A stretch of DNA of 64,000 nucleotides from contig JAGMVK010000007.1 in NCBI GenBank assembly GCA_020747065.1, forward strand, positions 2,728,001-2,792,000. The letters run 5' to 3'. Below are positions 11,572 to 22,872 of the stretch, piece by piece. The first letter of the stretch is position 1. Every line of letters begins with the position of its first letter. Origin of the DNA: Cadophora sp. MPI-SDFR-AT-0126 (lineage: Eukaryota > Ascomycota > Leotiomycetes > Helotiales > Ploettnerulaceae). The position numbers were made by a program, and so were the translations under genes. The notes beneath the pieces are model-generated. The model ran no database searches, was not told the origin of the DNA, and saw only the letters and a list, made by a program, of their open reading frames with translations.

Positions 11572-12283
11572 CCCCTCAAACCTCCCCAATCCTCAACCAA
11601 GACAAAAGTCCTCTTTCCCCTCCTCGCACTCTCACCTTAATTTCACACCAGCCGAAACCAAAGCAAATCAACACCCCACTCAAAATCTCATTACACTCAC
11701 ACTCACCCACCATATACACCCATCCACCCCTCCCCCTTTCCTCAAACAGATTGATCCAAGTTATCTTTGCGTGCGTGCGACTTGCACAACCACCCCTCCC
11801 AAACAAAATTGTATTATTCTAACACCGCGAAAGGATTCCGAGCTCAGGTTTTTTAACGCTGTACAAAGGAGTTCGAAGCACAGGTAAGCAAGAAAGCAAG
11901 CACAATACATTTCCCCATCATACATACGCCTTTTGATTTCGAATTTCTTCGTTACCGACGACTCTTTCGTTGTTAGGCTAGGCTTGAGGTCAAGCAGTGC
12001 GCTTGCTCGCAGGCTTCCAGGGACACTCCATTGTAAATACCAGGTACCATGCCTGGTAAATCACATAACTACTACGTGATATTCTTACTTTTAGTCCCTG
12101 GATCTTGAGCGTCAATTTTCTTTGTTGCCGCACGTCTTCGCCTTGCCATCATCCTCATCTCTGCTGGCACTCTGCCGGCACAATCTGAGTCCTATCAGAT
12201 TCCACAATCTTAAATACCTACATAAAATTATATTCTAGCATCGAATTATCAATACACGCCACGTTCCCAGCCCTCTCCCACCA

Positions 12284-14633
12284 TTACAGACTAATGCTCT
12301 CCAACTCCTTCAACCCACACATCCTAGCCACAAGCTCCCATTCATGATCATTTCTACACCTTGGCAACTTAACACACTCCTCCTTGAACTCCAGCTCATG
12401 CTCTCCATTTCCAGCCCACTCATCGCAGTCCCTCGCCAGCTCAAAAACGATCTGGATCGCAGCATCCGTCGTCCCATTCTCGAAAATGGAACCCGGAACA
12501 TGAAGTTGATTATGCGCTTGTTTCCCAGCACTATTTTTGATGGATTCTGTGCTCGGGATAATTTGACTCTCGACAATTTCGGCAATGTGCAAGAAGATGT
12601 TGATGAAGCCGTGACGGAGATACTGACTGAGTCCTAGGGTGACTTGGATCTCAGGCTTGACGTACTTGAGGATATCAGAGTTCTGTTCTTTCCATGGGGA
12701 CTCATCCTCGTCGTAAATGTTCCGGTCTAGCTTGTGGAAGGTCTTGGTAGCTTTGCAGACCAGTGCGAATTGTGTCCGGGGTGACATGAAACCTTCCATG
12801 CAACCACCACAAGTGCAGCCGAATCGTATCCTACGGCGATCAATGGCATCAAGTCGGCTCTCTTCTCGAAGAGCGGCCAGACACAACACAGCATTCACAG
12901 GAAACCCGTCAAAGTACGGAGTCGTGGTTCTGAATTTCTCAAGTTTTGCTTCCAGCTCCTCCAACGGCGTATATCCCGCCATATTACGTGAAACCTTCAG
13001 ATATTCGAGCTTCTTAACATGTTTCAGTAACCAGATCACGCATTGTGGTTTCTGTTCCGAAGCTGCGATATGAAGGACATTACGATACAATGGATCGTCT
13101 GAAAATCATGATCAGTGTCCAGCTCAGTACGACGATAGGGAGTGGAAAGTACTTACGTCTAACGAACTCGAAGTTCCGCTCAATGTCCGAGTAGAGCTGA
13201 AGACATTCGTCTTCAGATAAGGTCATGGTTGCCCAATGCATCGGATGGGTATTTGCGAGTTTCGAGAGATGAGATACAGCGTTGATGCTGGTTCCAAAAT
13301 ATTCCTCACTTTCCATTTCCGGAAACTGGTTGAACTGGTGGCCAAGGATTCCAATCCTATCATCCCATTTCCGATCTTCTTCTTCACACAAGTTCCGAGA
13401 CGAATGCAGTACATCAGTTGCGAATACAAAGCAACGAGATATTCCAACTCGTCGGAATCCCATGTCACGAATGATATTTGTGACATTCGTGGCATGAATA
13501 TTCGAATACGCATCGGCGTCCGTATCCTGGTCATATTGATTGCCTGAATGATCCTGGAGCATCCGGGTAGAGAAGGTCGGATCCATTAGAACAAATGCGG
13601 GTACAAGTCCTTTCTCGCGAGCCACCTCTATTATGCTTTTGATCATCTTCACACCGAGATCCACATCAGCCCAATCCTCATTCAAATGAATGACATCAAC
13701 GATGAAGATGTCTTCATGATCAAGCTCATCTCCCCAAATTCCTGTCCCTTTTATCACCTGGTGATCCTTGAATTGCCTTTTCAGGCGACCATATCGATCG
13801 AAAAGGTCGGAAGGGATCTCAATGTCGTCTACAGTTTTCATGACTTGTTGGAAAGTCGACTTGATGAGACTTCTTTGGATGTATTTGCCCTTGATGAACG
13901 CGATTGTCGATTTCTCGTGCAGGACATCAACTTTGAAATCTACAAACCATCGTCCGTATGGTCTATTGCTTCGTGATACCCTGGATTTGCACTCCAATTG
14001 ATGTATGGAAGTCTTGGTATATGTCAGAGTCCGAGAATGAACTTCCATCCACCGTGTTTTGGTTTCGAAATTCACGTCATGGTTGTATGTCCTCTGCTCC
14101 TCACACGACTTTACCGCAGCGTCATCATCATCTGAGTATTCCGAATCCGAATATGGCAAAGAAGAATCTGGATCCTCCGGTACCGACTTTGGTGGACTCT
14201 TCAATATGACTTTTCCTCGAGCTGTAGGTATATCGATTGTCGATTTTGCTTTCAGGGACAATGGTCTGGGAATCATTGATCTATGTTCGTAAGGAACATC
14301 CAAATTGCCATGTTGATCATGGCCTACAGGGTCTGATGATAGGTCGATCGCAGAATTGAATTGCCGGTTGGGGTTGTAGCGGATGTCGAAACTATCACAC
14401 TGTTCTCCAACCTCCTCTCTTTCCTGCACCTTGTCTTCCTCAAACATAACCCTTCCCCTTCTCTTCCGATCATTGTCTATCGAGCTGACATCCTTCGTTC
14501 TTGGATCACGTCGTAGCGAGAGAGCATCAGCTTGGCGTTTTGGAAGTTGCAAATTCGATGGCACTGGTCGATTCAGGTTTCTTTTTGGTACTTGGGGGAT
14601 CTTGCTTGGTATGGGAATCCGGCTTCCTGTCAT
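12284..14633 (-). CDS. GNAT-like plus ankyrin-like protein, function unknown
   Basis: Two exons (14633-13157 and 13098-12284) joined over a 58 nt intron give 763 residues; the frame continues as FEFVR-HDPLYRNVLHIAA. The first in-frame ATG is at 14633. Residues 1-200 are polar, Ser/Pro/Asp-rich and probably disordered. A middle region near residues 330-440 looks like a GNAT acetyltransferase fold: a strand (FIVDVIHLNEDW), a helix after DLG (VKMIKSIIEVAREKGL), a strand, and a final MGFRRVGISRCFVFA strand. The consensus acetyl-CoA loop is weak, so activity is uncertain. After the intron comes an ankyrin-like unit (NVLHIAASEQKPQCVIWLL, then GYTPLEEL) and a CTCGGC cysteine cluster. Domain calls are by eye. 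No signal peptide or membrane segment is seen. Confidence 0.75.
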
Positions 14634-15955
14634 GGTATGCGATGGTTTCAATTAGACGAGAGCGATTAAGCGATGCTGGATGTGGGTAATGATATCGTTG
14701 GGGGGTATGGGTAATGTTGCTGGGTGTTGTTTGAACTTGGTTAGGGGAAACTGGAGAAATTGAAAGAAGAGGGTGAGAGTAAACAGAGACGCTCCTTCTC
14801 GCTTGAGGTTTGGGACTTGGCAAGAAAGGAGGCTGCCCATTTGACCTAGCAGAGGAAAGAACCAGAAAGACCAATTGATAGAGAATCTGAACGTGAGTAG
14901 AGAAGATCATTCCACAAAGTGTTGAAGCAGATGAGAAACATAGCGTTACCGACGTTTCACACATCTTTCCCCAAATTCCAAGTTCACCCGTCAGAGAGTA
15001 CCTCCCGCCAGATGAGTTCCAGAACACGCATGACTGCCCTCTAAAAATATTAATAGTTCATCTTAAGGAATATATAGATAATCGACAGATTCAGAAACGC
15101 CTGCATGAGGCTTTCAAGACAGTATTAGTTGTTCCAGATAAGGAGAAAAAAATCCTCCTTCATCAGCAATACGAGATTCTGTTCCCCAACAACAGGATGC
15201 TGTGCTCAGAAATTGGGTTAGCCACTGGGCTACAGCCTGTGTCTGGAATTTCTCCTCTAGCCAAAGACAACAAAAGGGCTAAAATGGACGGCTATAGCAA
15301 AGCGTATTGGATTGACTACTTGCACACGCTGGTACGTTGGCCGCGCAAAAGTGGATAGGAGGGGCTCCTCCCACCTGGATGAGTGCACGTACCGTCAAAG
15401 CCCGACGCCTCCACCCCGCCGGCTATTGATCAACGCAAAGCTCCCCGCAGCGGACCTTTGCAGAACTGCTACTCACAATCACAATCCCAAGACATTTCTC
15501 CTCCATCCTCTCATAGCCGCTTTCAAAGGCCGGGAAATACATCGTTGAGTTGGAGCAAAAAGGCACGATTAGTAGTAGTTTATATGGCTCACTCGCAATA
15601 ACTCCGTGTTTATATCTAGATTCGTATTGACCGAAACCAAAAGTGGGCTGTTCACCATGTCGGCAATTGAAAGGGTTGCCGAATGAGGCGAATTACCCCG
15701 CCATGCTGGTGCTGGTTCGTTGGCGGGGTTAACTTAGGCCGAAGACCAGAAAGAAGTACTTCACGTTTATTTTCCTTTCCTCTCGTCACTTCCTGTGTTC
15801 TTGTATCAATCAATCATATCACTCAGCCACCAGTCACTCACTTCATTGTCTCTCCATCACATACTGACGCGAACTTGCTGTAACTTCAATCCTTTGACTC
15901 TTCAATTAGCATTATCCTCAGCATCCACAGGCTTCCATCAAGAATATCAATCATC
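14634..15955. other. divergent intergenic region
   Basis: Lies between the GNAT/ankyrin gene and the dehydrogenase gene and so holds both promoters. It contains the startless open frame listed separately (14897-15357). From 15760 to 15955 it is CT-rich, as expected for the dehydrogenase leader. Confidence 0.5.
14897..15357 (+). other. startless open frame of about 153 codons
   Basis: The plus strand is open from just after a TGA at 14894 to a stop ending at 15357, with no ATG in the first 100 codons. The amino-acid composition looks coding (for example QIQKRLHEAFKTVLVVPDK and KKILLHQQYEILFPNNRM). A plausible acceptor (GAGTAG) sits at the left edge, so it could be a downstream exon or the remnant of a lost gene. 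I recognise no family. A minus-strand frame of 166 codons overlaps it, so its reality is uncertain. Confidence 0.25.
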
Positions 15956-17292
15956 ATGACCAAGCAATCCCTCCTCCTAATCGGCGACCTTGCGCATGCT
16001 CAAAAAGAATGGTCTGAATTCTCCAGCTTCGCAACACTAAAAGTACATCTCGCTCCCAGTCCCACAATTTTTCCGCTTGCTAACGCATCAACAGGAATTC
16101 TCTGGCTCGAAAACACGTGCAGATTTCCTCAAAGAGCTGGAGAGTGGAAGCTATGATGATGTTGTCGCACTGTACAGAAGTAATGAGTCTACGAAGGTAC
16201 ATTACTCCACCGCCGGCCCCTCGGAGGATATGTGAGCGGATCGAGAAGAGGGACTGACTAGATGTCTAGATCACAGGAGAGTTCGATCAAGAGCTTGTGG
16301 AGAAATTACCCGCTAGTCTGAAGTATATCTGCCATAACGGCGCCGGTTACGATAACATCGACGTAGCAGCATGTACAACCAAGGGTAAGTCCAATCCACC
16401 TGGGCCCCAACCCTGACTAAACCTCCAACCATGCCATCATCACCAATTTCCACTCATCCAACCTCTTCAAGCACAACTCCAACTAACACCACACCCCAGG
16501 AATCCAAGTCTCCTCCACCCCCGTAGCAGTCAACTCCGCCACCGCCGACATCGCCATCTTCCTCATGCTCGGCGCCCTCCGGCGCATCCACTCCCCCTAC
16601 ACCTCCGTCCGCGCCTCCTCATGGCGCGGCCCCTCCTTCCAACTTGGCCACGACCCTCAGCACAAAATTCTCGGCATCCTCGGCATGGGCGGCATAGGAC
16701 GCGAAGTCGCAGCCCGCGGTCGCGCCTTCGGAATGACCATCTACTACCACAACCGCTCGCAGCTCTCTCCCGAGATCGAGAAGGCCCTGAGTGCTAAATA
16801 CGTATCTTTCGAGGAGCTGTTGAAGAGTGCGGATGTGTTGAGTTTGAATTGCAGTTTGAGGAAGGAGACGGTGGGGATTATTGGGAGGAAGGAATTTGCG
16901 GCGATGAAGAAGGGGGTGGTGTTGGTTAATACCGCGAGGGGGAAATTGGTGGACGAACAGGCGCTGGTGGATGCATTGGCGGAGGGGAAGGTGTTTAGTG
17001 CGGGATTGGACGTTTATGAGGAGGAGCCGAAGATTCATGAGGGGTTGTTGAAGAATCCAAATGTGGTTTTACTGCCACATATTGGGACTGCGTCGGTGGA
17101 GACTCAGGTATGTTTTTCTCCCCTTTCTTTCTCCCGTTCTCCTTTGCTTCTTCGGCAGATTTGGAGGTATTCTTACTAACACCGGGACAGAAAAACATGG
17201 AATTGCTCGTCCTAGAGAACATCGAAAGTGCAGTCAAGAAGGGAAAGCTCATCACGCAGGTATCGGAGCAGGAGAGCAAGTCGAGGCTATAA
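15956..17292 (+). CDS. D-2-hydroxyacid dehydrogenase (glyoxylate/hydroxypyruvate reductase type)
   Basis: Five exons (15956-16042, 16095-16196, 16270-16384, 16500-17107, 17191-17292) join in frame to 337 residues, close to the family norm. The Rossmann motif GILGMGGIG lies at about residues 161-169. The catalytic set is in order: Arg in NTARGKLVD, Glu in DVYEEEP, and His in LLPHIGTAS. The N-terminal substrate-binding half has the conserved YICHNGAGYDNID segment. Family enzymes reduce glyoxylate, hydroxypyruvate or related 2-ketoacids with NAD(P)H in the cytosol; the exact substrate cannot be read from sequence. The last exon carries the C-terminal helix (KNMELLVLENIESAV). No defect is visible. 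Confidence 0.94.
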
Positions 17293-17433
17293 GGTGGTAG
17301 ATCATACATGAGATGAGAGATAGACTTTAATGAACCATTGCTTAATCCAACTTCTCGAATAATGACGAAATCGATACTTATGGACTCAAGTTACTAAGAC
17401 CTGGGGCGAGCCAAGTACAGAAGACTAAAAAAA
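17293..17433. other. 3' flank of the dehydrogenase gene
   Basis: A short AT-rich 3' untranslated region leading directly into the tandem repeat. Confidence 0.5.
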
Positions 17434-17725
17434 CACAATTCAAAGCGTCCACCTTGCAACCTACATTTTGACTTTCACCACGAATGATTCTCATATCTTG
17501 AAAATCACATAATTTAAAGCGTCTACTATCTAATTTAAAAATCGTCTTTCACTGCAGATGAATCTCATTTCCTGCAAATCGCACAATTCAGAACGCCTAC
17601 CGTCAAACTAACATTTCGACTTTCACTATGGATGGATGTCGTATCCTGAGATCCACATAATTCAAAGCGCCTACTGTCTGGTTCATTTCGACTTTCACAG
17701 CGAATGAATGTCGTTTCCTAAAAAG
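17434..17725. repeat. four-copy degenerate tandem repeat, ~72 bp unit
   Basis: Four head-to-tail copies start at 17434, 17506, 17582 and 17654 (steps of 72, 76 and 72). Each opens with CACA-(TA)ATTCAAAGCG or a close variant, has an ACTTTCAC core in the middle, and ends with a TCNTATCCTGAAAAT-like segment. The copies differ by roughly a quarter of positions, so the array is old. It is non-coding and sits just past the dehydrogenase gene. Confidence 0.85.
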
Positions 17726-19670
17726 CTTACTGCACATTCTTACCAGAGTGAGAAGACACCATTTGGACAACCCCCCTTCATCACCCTCGATGAAAAATCA
17801 GATAACTAGTCAATCAGACATATGCATCGATCCAATGTAAAATATCCATTTCTTTCTGCTTCATGGCAATATGCCCGAGTCATCCGTGGTTATTTCAAAT
17901 GAATCTAAAATTTACCCCCTGGGCTAAAAAAAGAGTTTGCAAATTCAAAATCTCCCTAGCTGTAGATCTCCTTCCTCCTTTTCTGTTGATACTACTATCA
18001 TAATGAGACTTGTTTGTCCCCTGTCTTCTCGTGCTTTCGTCTCCTCCTCTTTCGCTAATATCATCTTCACACCTCACACATATCTCATTCTCCTAGCCTC
18101 TACAACCCAACCTAACACTTGGAGGCTGAATAAGTACACCCTCCATTGCAGAATCTCCACTTCAACATCAACATCAACATAACACATCTTCTTATCTCAC
18201 CTCTGGCTCATAGGCAGTAGCAACTATTACGCATTCCTGAACCCCGTCACTGCCCTGATTCCCAACACTTCTACAACCCCCATTCTTTTCAAGCATCAAT
18301 TTGTCATTATGTTCAAATCGGCAACAAACTATCCTGTTCCAACGCCTTCAAATTACACTCACTCTCTTCGCTCTCACAGCAGCTCTCCGGGTGTTTGGTT
18401 TATTCCTCCCTCCCTCCCTCCCTCACCACCCCGCAATTCTCGCACCACAAATCTCTCTCATCCTGATCACCTCCTCAGCAGCTCCCATCCTTATCCATAC
18501 AAAACCCAATCCCAGTCCCAATCCCAAATCCCTTCCAATTCCAACCCCATTTCTCAGCACACAACTCCACCGACTTCTCGATTGAGACCGGTAAAATCCG
18601 AGCGATGGCGTGCTCCACAATCTTGACTTTTTCTATTTTGTCGCCAAAGAGCAAGTCTTTAGAAACACAACCCGTTTTCATCTTTACTCATTTCCAATTT
18701 CGCTGTACAAGTACCTATAAGAGAGGTTTGATGATTTTAAATCTCCCCTCCGAGGACTAGGGGTTTCGCTTTGTAGGTACTGAAGATTAGCACGATCACA
18801 TTCGTCTTAGCCTATCGAGCACTTTGTTTTGCAAGTGGGGAGGGAGGAGTTTGAGAGCTTGCTGTGCTTATGTTCATGTTGACCTCGTAGTGGTTCCCCA
18901 GGGTTCTCCTGTAGCTACAGCGTGCAGTATACTCAAGCAAGACAACTTACGCACACACTCAAAGAAATCTAGATCCTAGTTCTAGGGGCAAACAAGTCCG
19001 CGCTGCTCAATTGTGGTGTAGAGAGCTTCATGGACAAGATCAAGGAGACCATCCCATTAATTGCGGCAAGCACCTTACAGCGTGCGGAGCAGCGCTCCAG
19101 TAGCTAATCTGGCGCCCTTCAGGCTTAATATTCTAACTTATAGACCTTTGCTTACAAGGCTCTTTAGGATGGTGTATTGAACGCGGTTATGGGGATATTA
19201 CTTGGTAGTCGCTTAAGCCTTTATTTACTTTTATCATGAGGGCTTGCCAGGGTTTTAGTGGAGTCTTAGGTTGATAAATGCTTTGCGAAGTTGGTGTATT
19301 TTCTGATTTTACTTCCAATTATCTAAGCCTACCCATCCTCTGTGATTTTATTTCTTTTGCTTTTTTTCTAAAAGGCCTTTTTGTGTACCCCGCTTAGTCT
19401 CCTTTATAGTCTTTCCTCATAGTCTCTCTTCTATCCTTTGCCGCCCGAGTTTTCTTTCTAATTTATTCTCTCAGTTTCAAGTGGAACTCTAATTGATTAA
19501 AGACTCAAAGCTCCTGCCCCAAGAGGCTCACTCCGTGTGGACATCTCACGCCCCTCTGGTACCTAAAACTTCCCCCTTGCGACGAACTCATACCAACTCG
19601 TCTCGTTTAATCATTCTACAGGAGCCAGTCCTCATCGCAGCTTTGAGAAGTGCTTTTCTGGAGACACTGA
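17726..19670. other. intergenic, CT-rich then degenerate sequence
   Basis: No gene supported. 17930-18640 is C/T-rich with a low-complexity frame (ATG 18309, 105 codons, rich in Ser, Pro and Gln) that looks like leader sequence rather than protein. 18900-19450 has short broken frames and may be worn-out mobile-element sequence, but nothing identifies it. Confidence 0.45.
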
Positions 19671-19863
19671 TGTAACGACGCAGCACTCTTAAGGCGTCGA
19701 GCATGGAAGCAAATAGAAGCGAAGAGTGGTATCAGAGGTCTACCACGACGGAAAGAAGAAGATGAGGAGTCTTGAGGGGCAGGAACACCCTATATATACC
19801 ACTCCGGTGCAGCTCAGAAGCTGAGCCGCACCTTATCCTTGAATCTCTATAGCTGTCGTTACA
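19671..19863. mobile_element. solo LTR-like element, 193 bp
   Basis: The element begins TGTAACGAC and ends GTCGTTACA, a perfect 9 bp terminal inverted repeat starting TG and ending CA as LTRs do. Flanking 5-mers are ACTGA on the left and ATTGA on the right, a target duplication with one mismatch. Inside are a TATATATA box near 19790 and a strong hairpin (GCTCAG / CTGAGC) near 19810. There is no coding capacity. It fits a solitary LTR left by recombination of a retrotransposon; a MITE with 9 bp inverted ends is the alternative. Confidence 0.65.
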
Positions 19864-20564
19864 ATTGACGTGAATACCGGGCGATAAAAATCTTGACCGG
19901 TAAAGGCGGGATGGGGAGATGCGGGAGTTTAGTACCTTTGACTTCGGCGTTTAAACAAAAATAGATGATAAAAATCTTTAAAGGGAGATACAGATTCTGT
20001 CTTTGAAGTGGGACTAAAGATTGAACATGATGTCCATTACAGTGATTTGATCAAGTAATCCATTCGCACTTTGACCATCGCGTTCCCCACATGCCCTGAA
20101 CAGCCACATTTTGCATCGCAAAATAGTTTGAGTTGGACTTGATACAAGATATATTGGGGCGTCTTGTGGGAATATAACATTTTTTGGGATTTCAGATCAT
20201 TGATTAAGGGGAATTTGTTTGCCAAGAGCCATCATTCATGTTACTCTTGTTGAAGGCAATTGAAACCCGGCTTTCTTACATGGATACCAGAAGCATTACT
20301 TCAAGACTGGCTAGCTCTCAGGCAGATCGCCATCATCAAAGTTCAGATTGCATGGGGGATGTCCGATGTACCAAAAAGGTTATTCTTCCGCCCCACATCC
20401 CCGCAAATTCCATGGCATCTCATCTCTACCCCGCCAGGAACGATCTTCCTCCGTCACTTTCGGTCCTTTATTTACTCCACCCTGTAGACGGCAAATTGAG
20501 ACGGCAGCTATCAATCTTCAATTTACCATCATATATAAATTTACAGCATCTTTGCCTCATCACG
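19864..20564. other. intergenic upstream of the tannase gene
   Basis: No gene. A TATATAAA at 20532-20539 lies only ~26 bp before the chosen tannase ATG, which leaves the true transcription and translation start uncertain. Confidence 0.45.
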
Positions 20565-22349
20565 ATGCACTTCTTCAGACTCTCGCTATCAGTTTGGATT
20601 ATTGTCCCTTTGTTTTGGAAGTGGGGTCACACAGCCGAGATGTTTCCTCCTCCCAAAAACAGAACTTGGTTCTCATCCTTCACATCCAACCTTCAATCCC
20701 TCCTCTTCCTCTCTTCAAGCCTCGCCAATGCAACTTCACCCACTTCTCAATGCTCTGCAGAAGCTCTCAGCCAATTCCTACCCCACGATTCCCAAGCAAC
20801 CATAACCTACGCCGTCTCAGTACCCCAGAATGGAACATGGTCCAAACCCTCCCCGGCATTCCCAGCACCCAACACCGGACTTCCAGAACTCTGTGCAGTA
20901 GCGATTAACGTCATCTCCTCCCCAACTTCATCTTACAATTTCGGACTCTTTCTTCCCACAGAATGGAACTCCCGCTTCCTCACCTCGGGAAACGGCGGAT
21001 TCGGCGGCGGCATCAACTGGAATGATATGGGCACGTCCGCACTCTCCGGTTTCGTCGGCTTATCAACTGACACCGGTCATCTCTCACAGAGTGGCGATGC
21101 ATCTTGGGCACTGGACAACCCTGAGACGCAAACGGATTGGGGATACCGGGCCATGCACGGGTCTGTCGTCCTTGGGAAAGCAATCACAGAGGGTTATTAC
21201 GGCAAGAAAATAAGCTATAGTTATTACTCTGCTTGTTCGACGGGAGGACGTCAAGGCTTGAAAGAGGTCCAGATGTTTCCGGAGGATTTCGACGGTGTTG
21301 TCGCTGCGGCTCCGGCGTGGTGGACAAGTAGACTGCAACCTTGGAGTTTGGAAGTCGGTTTGTGGAATTTGCCTGTCAATAGCCCAAGCCACATTCCATC
21401 CTCGCTCTTCCCTTTCATCGCCAAAGAAGTAATGCGTCAATGCGATCCCCAAGACGGTGTCACTGACGGCATTATCCAAACGCCATTCTCCTGCGAGTTC
21501 ATTCCCTCAAACCTCCTCTGCACGCCAGGCAAAAACACTTCAACATGCCTCACAGCCCCACAACTCAAAACCCTGTATAAATTCTACCAAGACTGGACCG
21601 ATTCCGACAACAATCTCATCTTCCCATCCTATCCCCTCGGCTCAGAATCTCAATACCCGTTTCTTCTCAACACAGACTCCAGCATCCCCAGCTCTTACGG
21701 TACATCCTGGATTGCCAATTGGGTTCTCAATCTCAGCTCTTCCACTTCCCAGACATACAACTGGTCATCCCCGACCAACTGGAACGTCTCAACCGTCCAT
21801 CTTGGCGACGCCCTCAATCCAGGTCACGCCAATGCGGATAATTTCGACCTCTCACCATTCGCTCTCCGCGGCGGAAAGCTCATCCATTATCATGGCTTGA
21901 GCGATGGTCTCATCCCTGTAACATCAAGTCTCTATTTCCACTCCCAAGTTCTCTCCACACTTCTCCCCTCCACTAAGCTCTCCTTCCCAATCTCCTCCTT
22001 CTACAAATTCTACCTCATCCCCGGCATGCTCCACTGCCGCGGTTCCGTCGGCGATGCACCATGGTATATCAATGGCGGTGGGCAGGCTTTCGATCTAGGT
22101 GATACCGTGACGGGCGTTCCTGGCTTTGAGGAAGGAGGAGGGAGATTTGATGTGCTGAAAGCTGTTATGAGATGGGTTGAAGAGGGTGTTGAGCCGGAGG
22201 AGTTGGTGGCTACGAAGTGGCTGGATGACGACGTGACGAAGGGGGTGAGGAGGCAGAGGAAATTGTGTCCATACCCGGAGAGGGCGGTTTGGGATGGAGT
22301 TGGAGATGTTGACATGGAGCAGAGCTGGGGTTGTGTAAGTCTTTCTTGA
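20565..22349 (+). CDS. secreted tannase/feruloyl esterase family protein
   Basis: From the ATG at 20565 the frame gives 594 residues. It extends upstream to 20238, but the extra N-terminus does not look conserved. A hydrophobic start (FRLSLSVWIIVPLFW) could be the signal peptide; alternatively translation starts at 20641, with cleavage after LANA. The family's CS-D-HC triad is present: Ser in ACSTGGRQG (~225), Asp in HGLSDGLIP (~445) and His in MLHCRG (~487), with the adjacent cysteines expected to be disulfide-linked. GFVGLSTDTGH and the LNPGHANAD region fit the lid and metal site. Such enzymes release ferulic or gallic acid from plant esters outside the cell; substrate is not predictable here. 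The end, WGC then GTAAGT-like sequence, could hide a final intron. Confidence 0.9.
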   Translation: MHFFRLSLSVWIIVPLFWKWGHTAEMFPPPKNRTWFSSFTSNLQSLLFLSSSLANATSPTSQCSAEALSQFLPHDSQATITYAVSVPQNGTWSKPSPAFPAPNTGLPELCAVAINVISSPTSSYNFGLFLPTEWNSRFLTSGNGGFGGGINWNDMGTSALSGFVGLSTDTGHLSQSGDASWALDNPETQTDWGYRAMHGSVVLGKAITEGYYGKKISYSYYSACSTGGRQGLKEVQMFPEDFDGVVAAAPAWWTSRLQPWSLEVGLWNLPVNSPSHIPSSLFPFIAKEVMRQCDPQDGVTDGIIQTPFSCEFIPSNLLCTPGKNTSTCLTAPQLKTLYKFYQDWTDSDNNLIFPSYPLGSESQYPFLLNTDSSIPSSYGTSWIANWVLNLSSSTSQTYNWSSPTNWNVSTVHLGDALNPGHANADNFDLSPFALRGGKLIHYHGLSDGLIPVTSSLYFHSQVLSTLLPSTKLSFPISSFYKFYLIPGMLHCRGSVGDAPWYINGGGQAFDLGDTVTGVPGFEEGGGRFDVLKAVMRWVEEGVEPEELVATKWLDDDVTKGVRRQRKLCPYPERAVWDGVGDVDMEQSWGCVSLS

Positions 22350-22872
22350 ATCAGGTTGTTAGGTCTTTTATTGTGAAGAAAGAACCAGAATTCCTTAATT
22401 TATACATGTTGTAGCATGAAAACAAAAGTTAAAGTCAACAAAGGACGCTCAATCTCTCCCAGTGTACACTAGTATCAGTTGAGGCAAAGGGGTATGACTA
22501 TGCTTATATTAAAGGCTTCAGAAGCTTTACCGCAGTAATGCTTTCCCTCAAGCACCAGTCATGATTTTATGTACATGTTCACGCTTTTGCTCATCTCCGT
22601 ATCTAATCCTACAAGTGCGAGTGACCTCCAACAATATGCATGAATGCTGCCATCTTTCTCCAAGGCCTTAGCACAAAAAAAAGAACCAAGACCCAGAACC
22701 CAACCGCTCTTGAGCAGTAGAGTAGATCTCCTCAACAGGCGAATTGAAGAAGAGATAACAAGATGGTGAGCAAACAAGCAATAATGCAGAAGTACAAAGA
22801 CTCAAACACAATTGAGCTTTGTCCACCTTCCTCTCATACAATAGAAAGATTTCCCTGAAGAGGCAAAGCAAC
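22350..22872. other. convergent intergenic region
   Basis: 3' ends of the tannase gene and of the minus-strand gene face each other. Nothing else is seen. Confidence 0.5.

Larger units (their letters stand above)
10252..12283. other. 2 kb gene-poor, pyrimidine-rich stretch with intron-like signals
   Basis: No protein gene can be supported. From about 10540 to 11800 the plus strand is dominated by C and T/A runs, as in long fungal 5' leaders, with a CAC repeat (11404-11432) and a run of 20 A (11552-11571). At 11883 there is a good donor (CACAG then GTAAGC) and an acceptor near 11976 (TTGTTAG). A second intron-like pair surrounds a short ATG frame near 12050. The stretch could be a spliced non-coding transcript, or the leader of a gene whose coding part was lost. 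Confidence 0.4.

Noticed and set aside
14527..15027. 166-codon minus-strand frame upstream of the GNAT/ankyrin gene
   Set aside because: It overlaps the first exon of that gene in another frame and reads as Ser/Pro/His-rich leader translation.
17434..17725. Tandem repeats as a CRISPR array
   Set aside because: Copies are head to tail without unique spacers and the genome is eukaryotic.
18309..18626. 105-codon Ser/Pro/Gln-rich ORF
   Set aside because: Composition follows the CT-rich DNA rather than a protein pattern, and two other frames of similar length overlap it.
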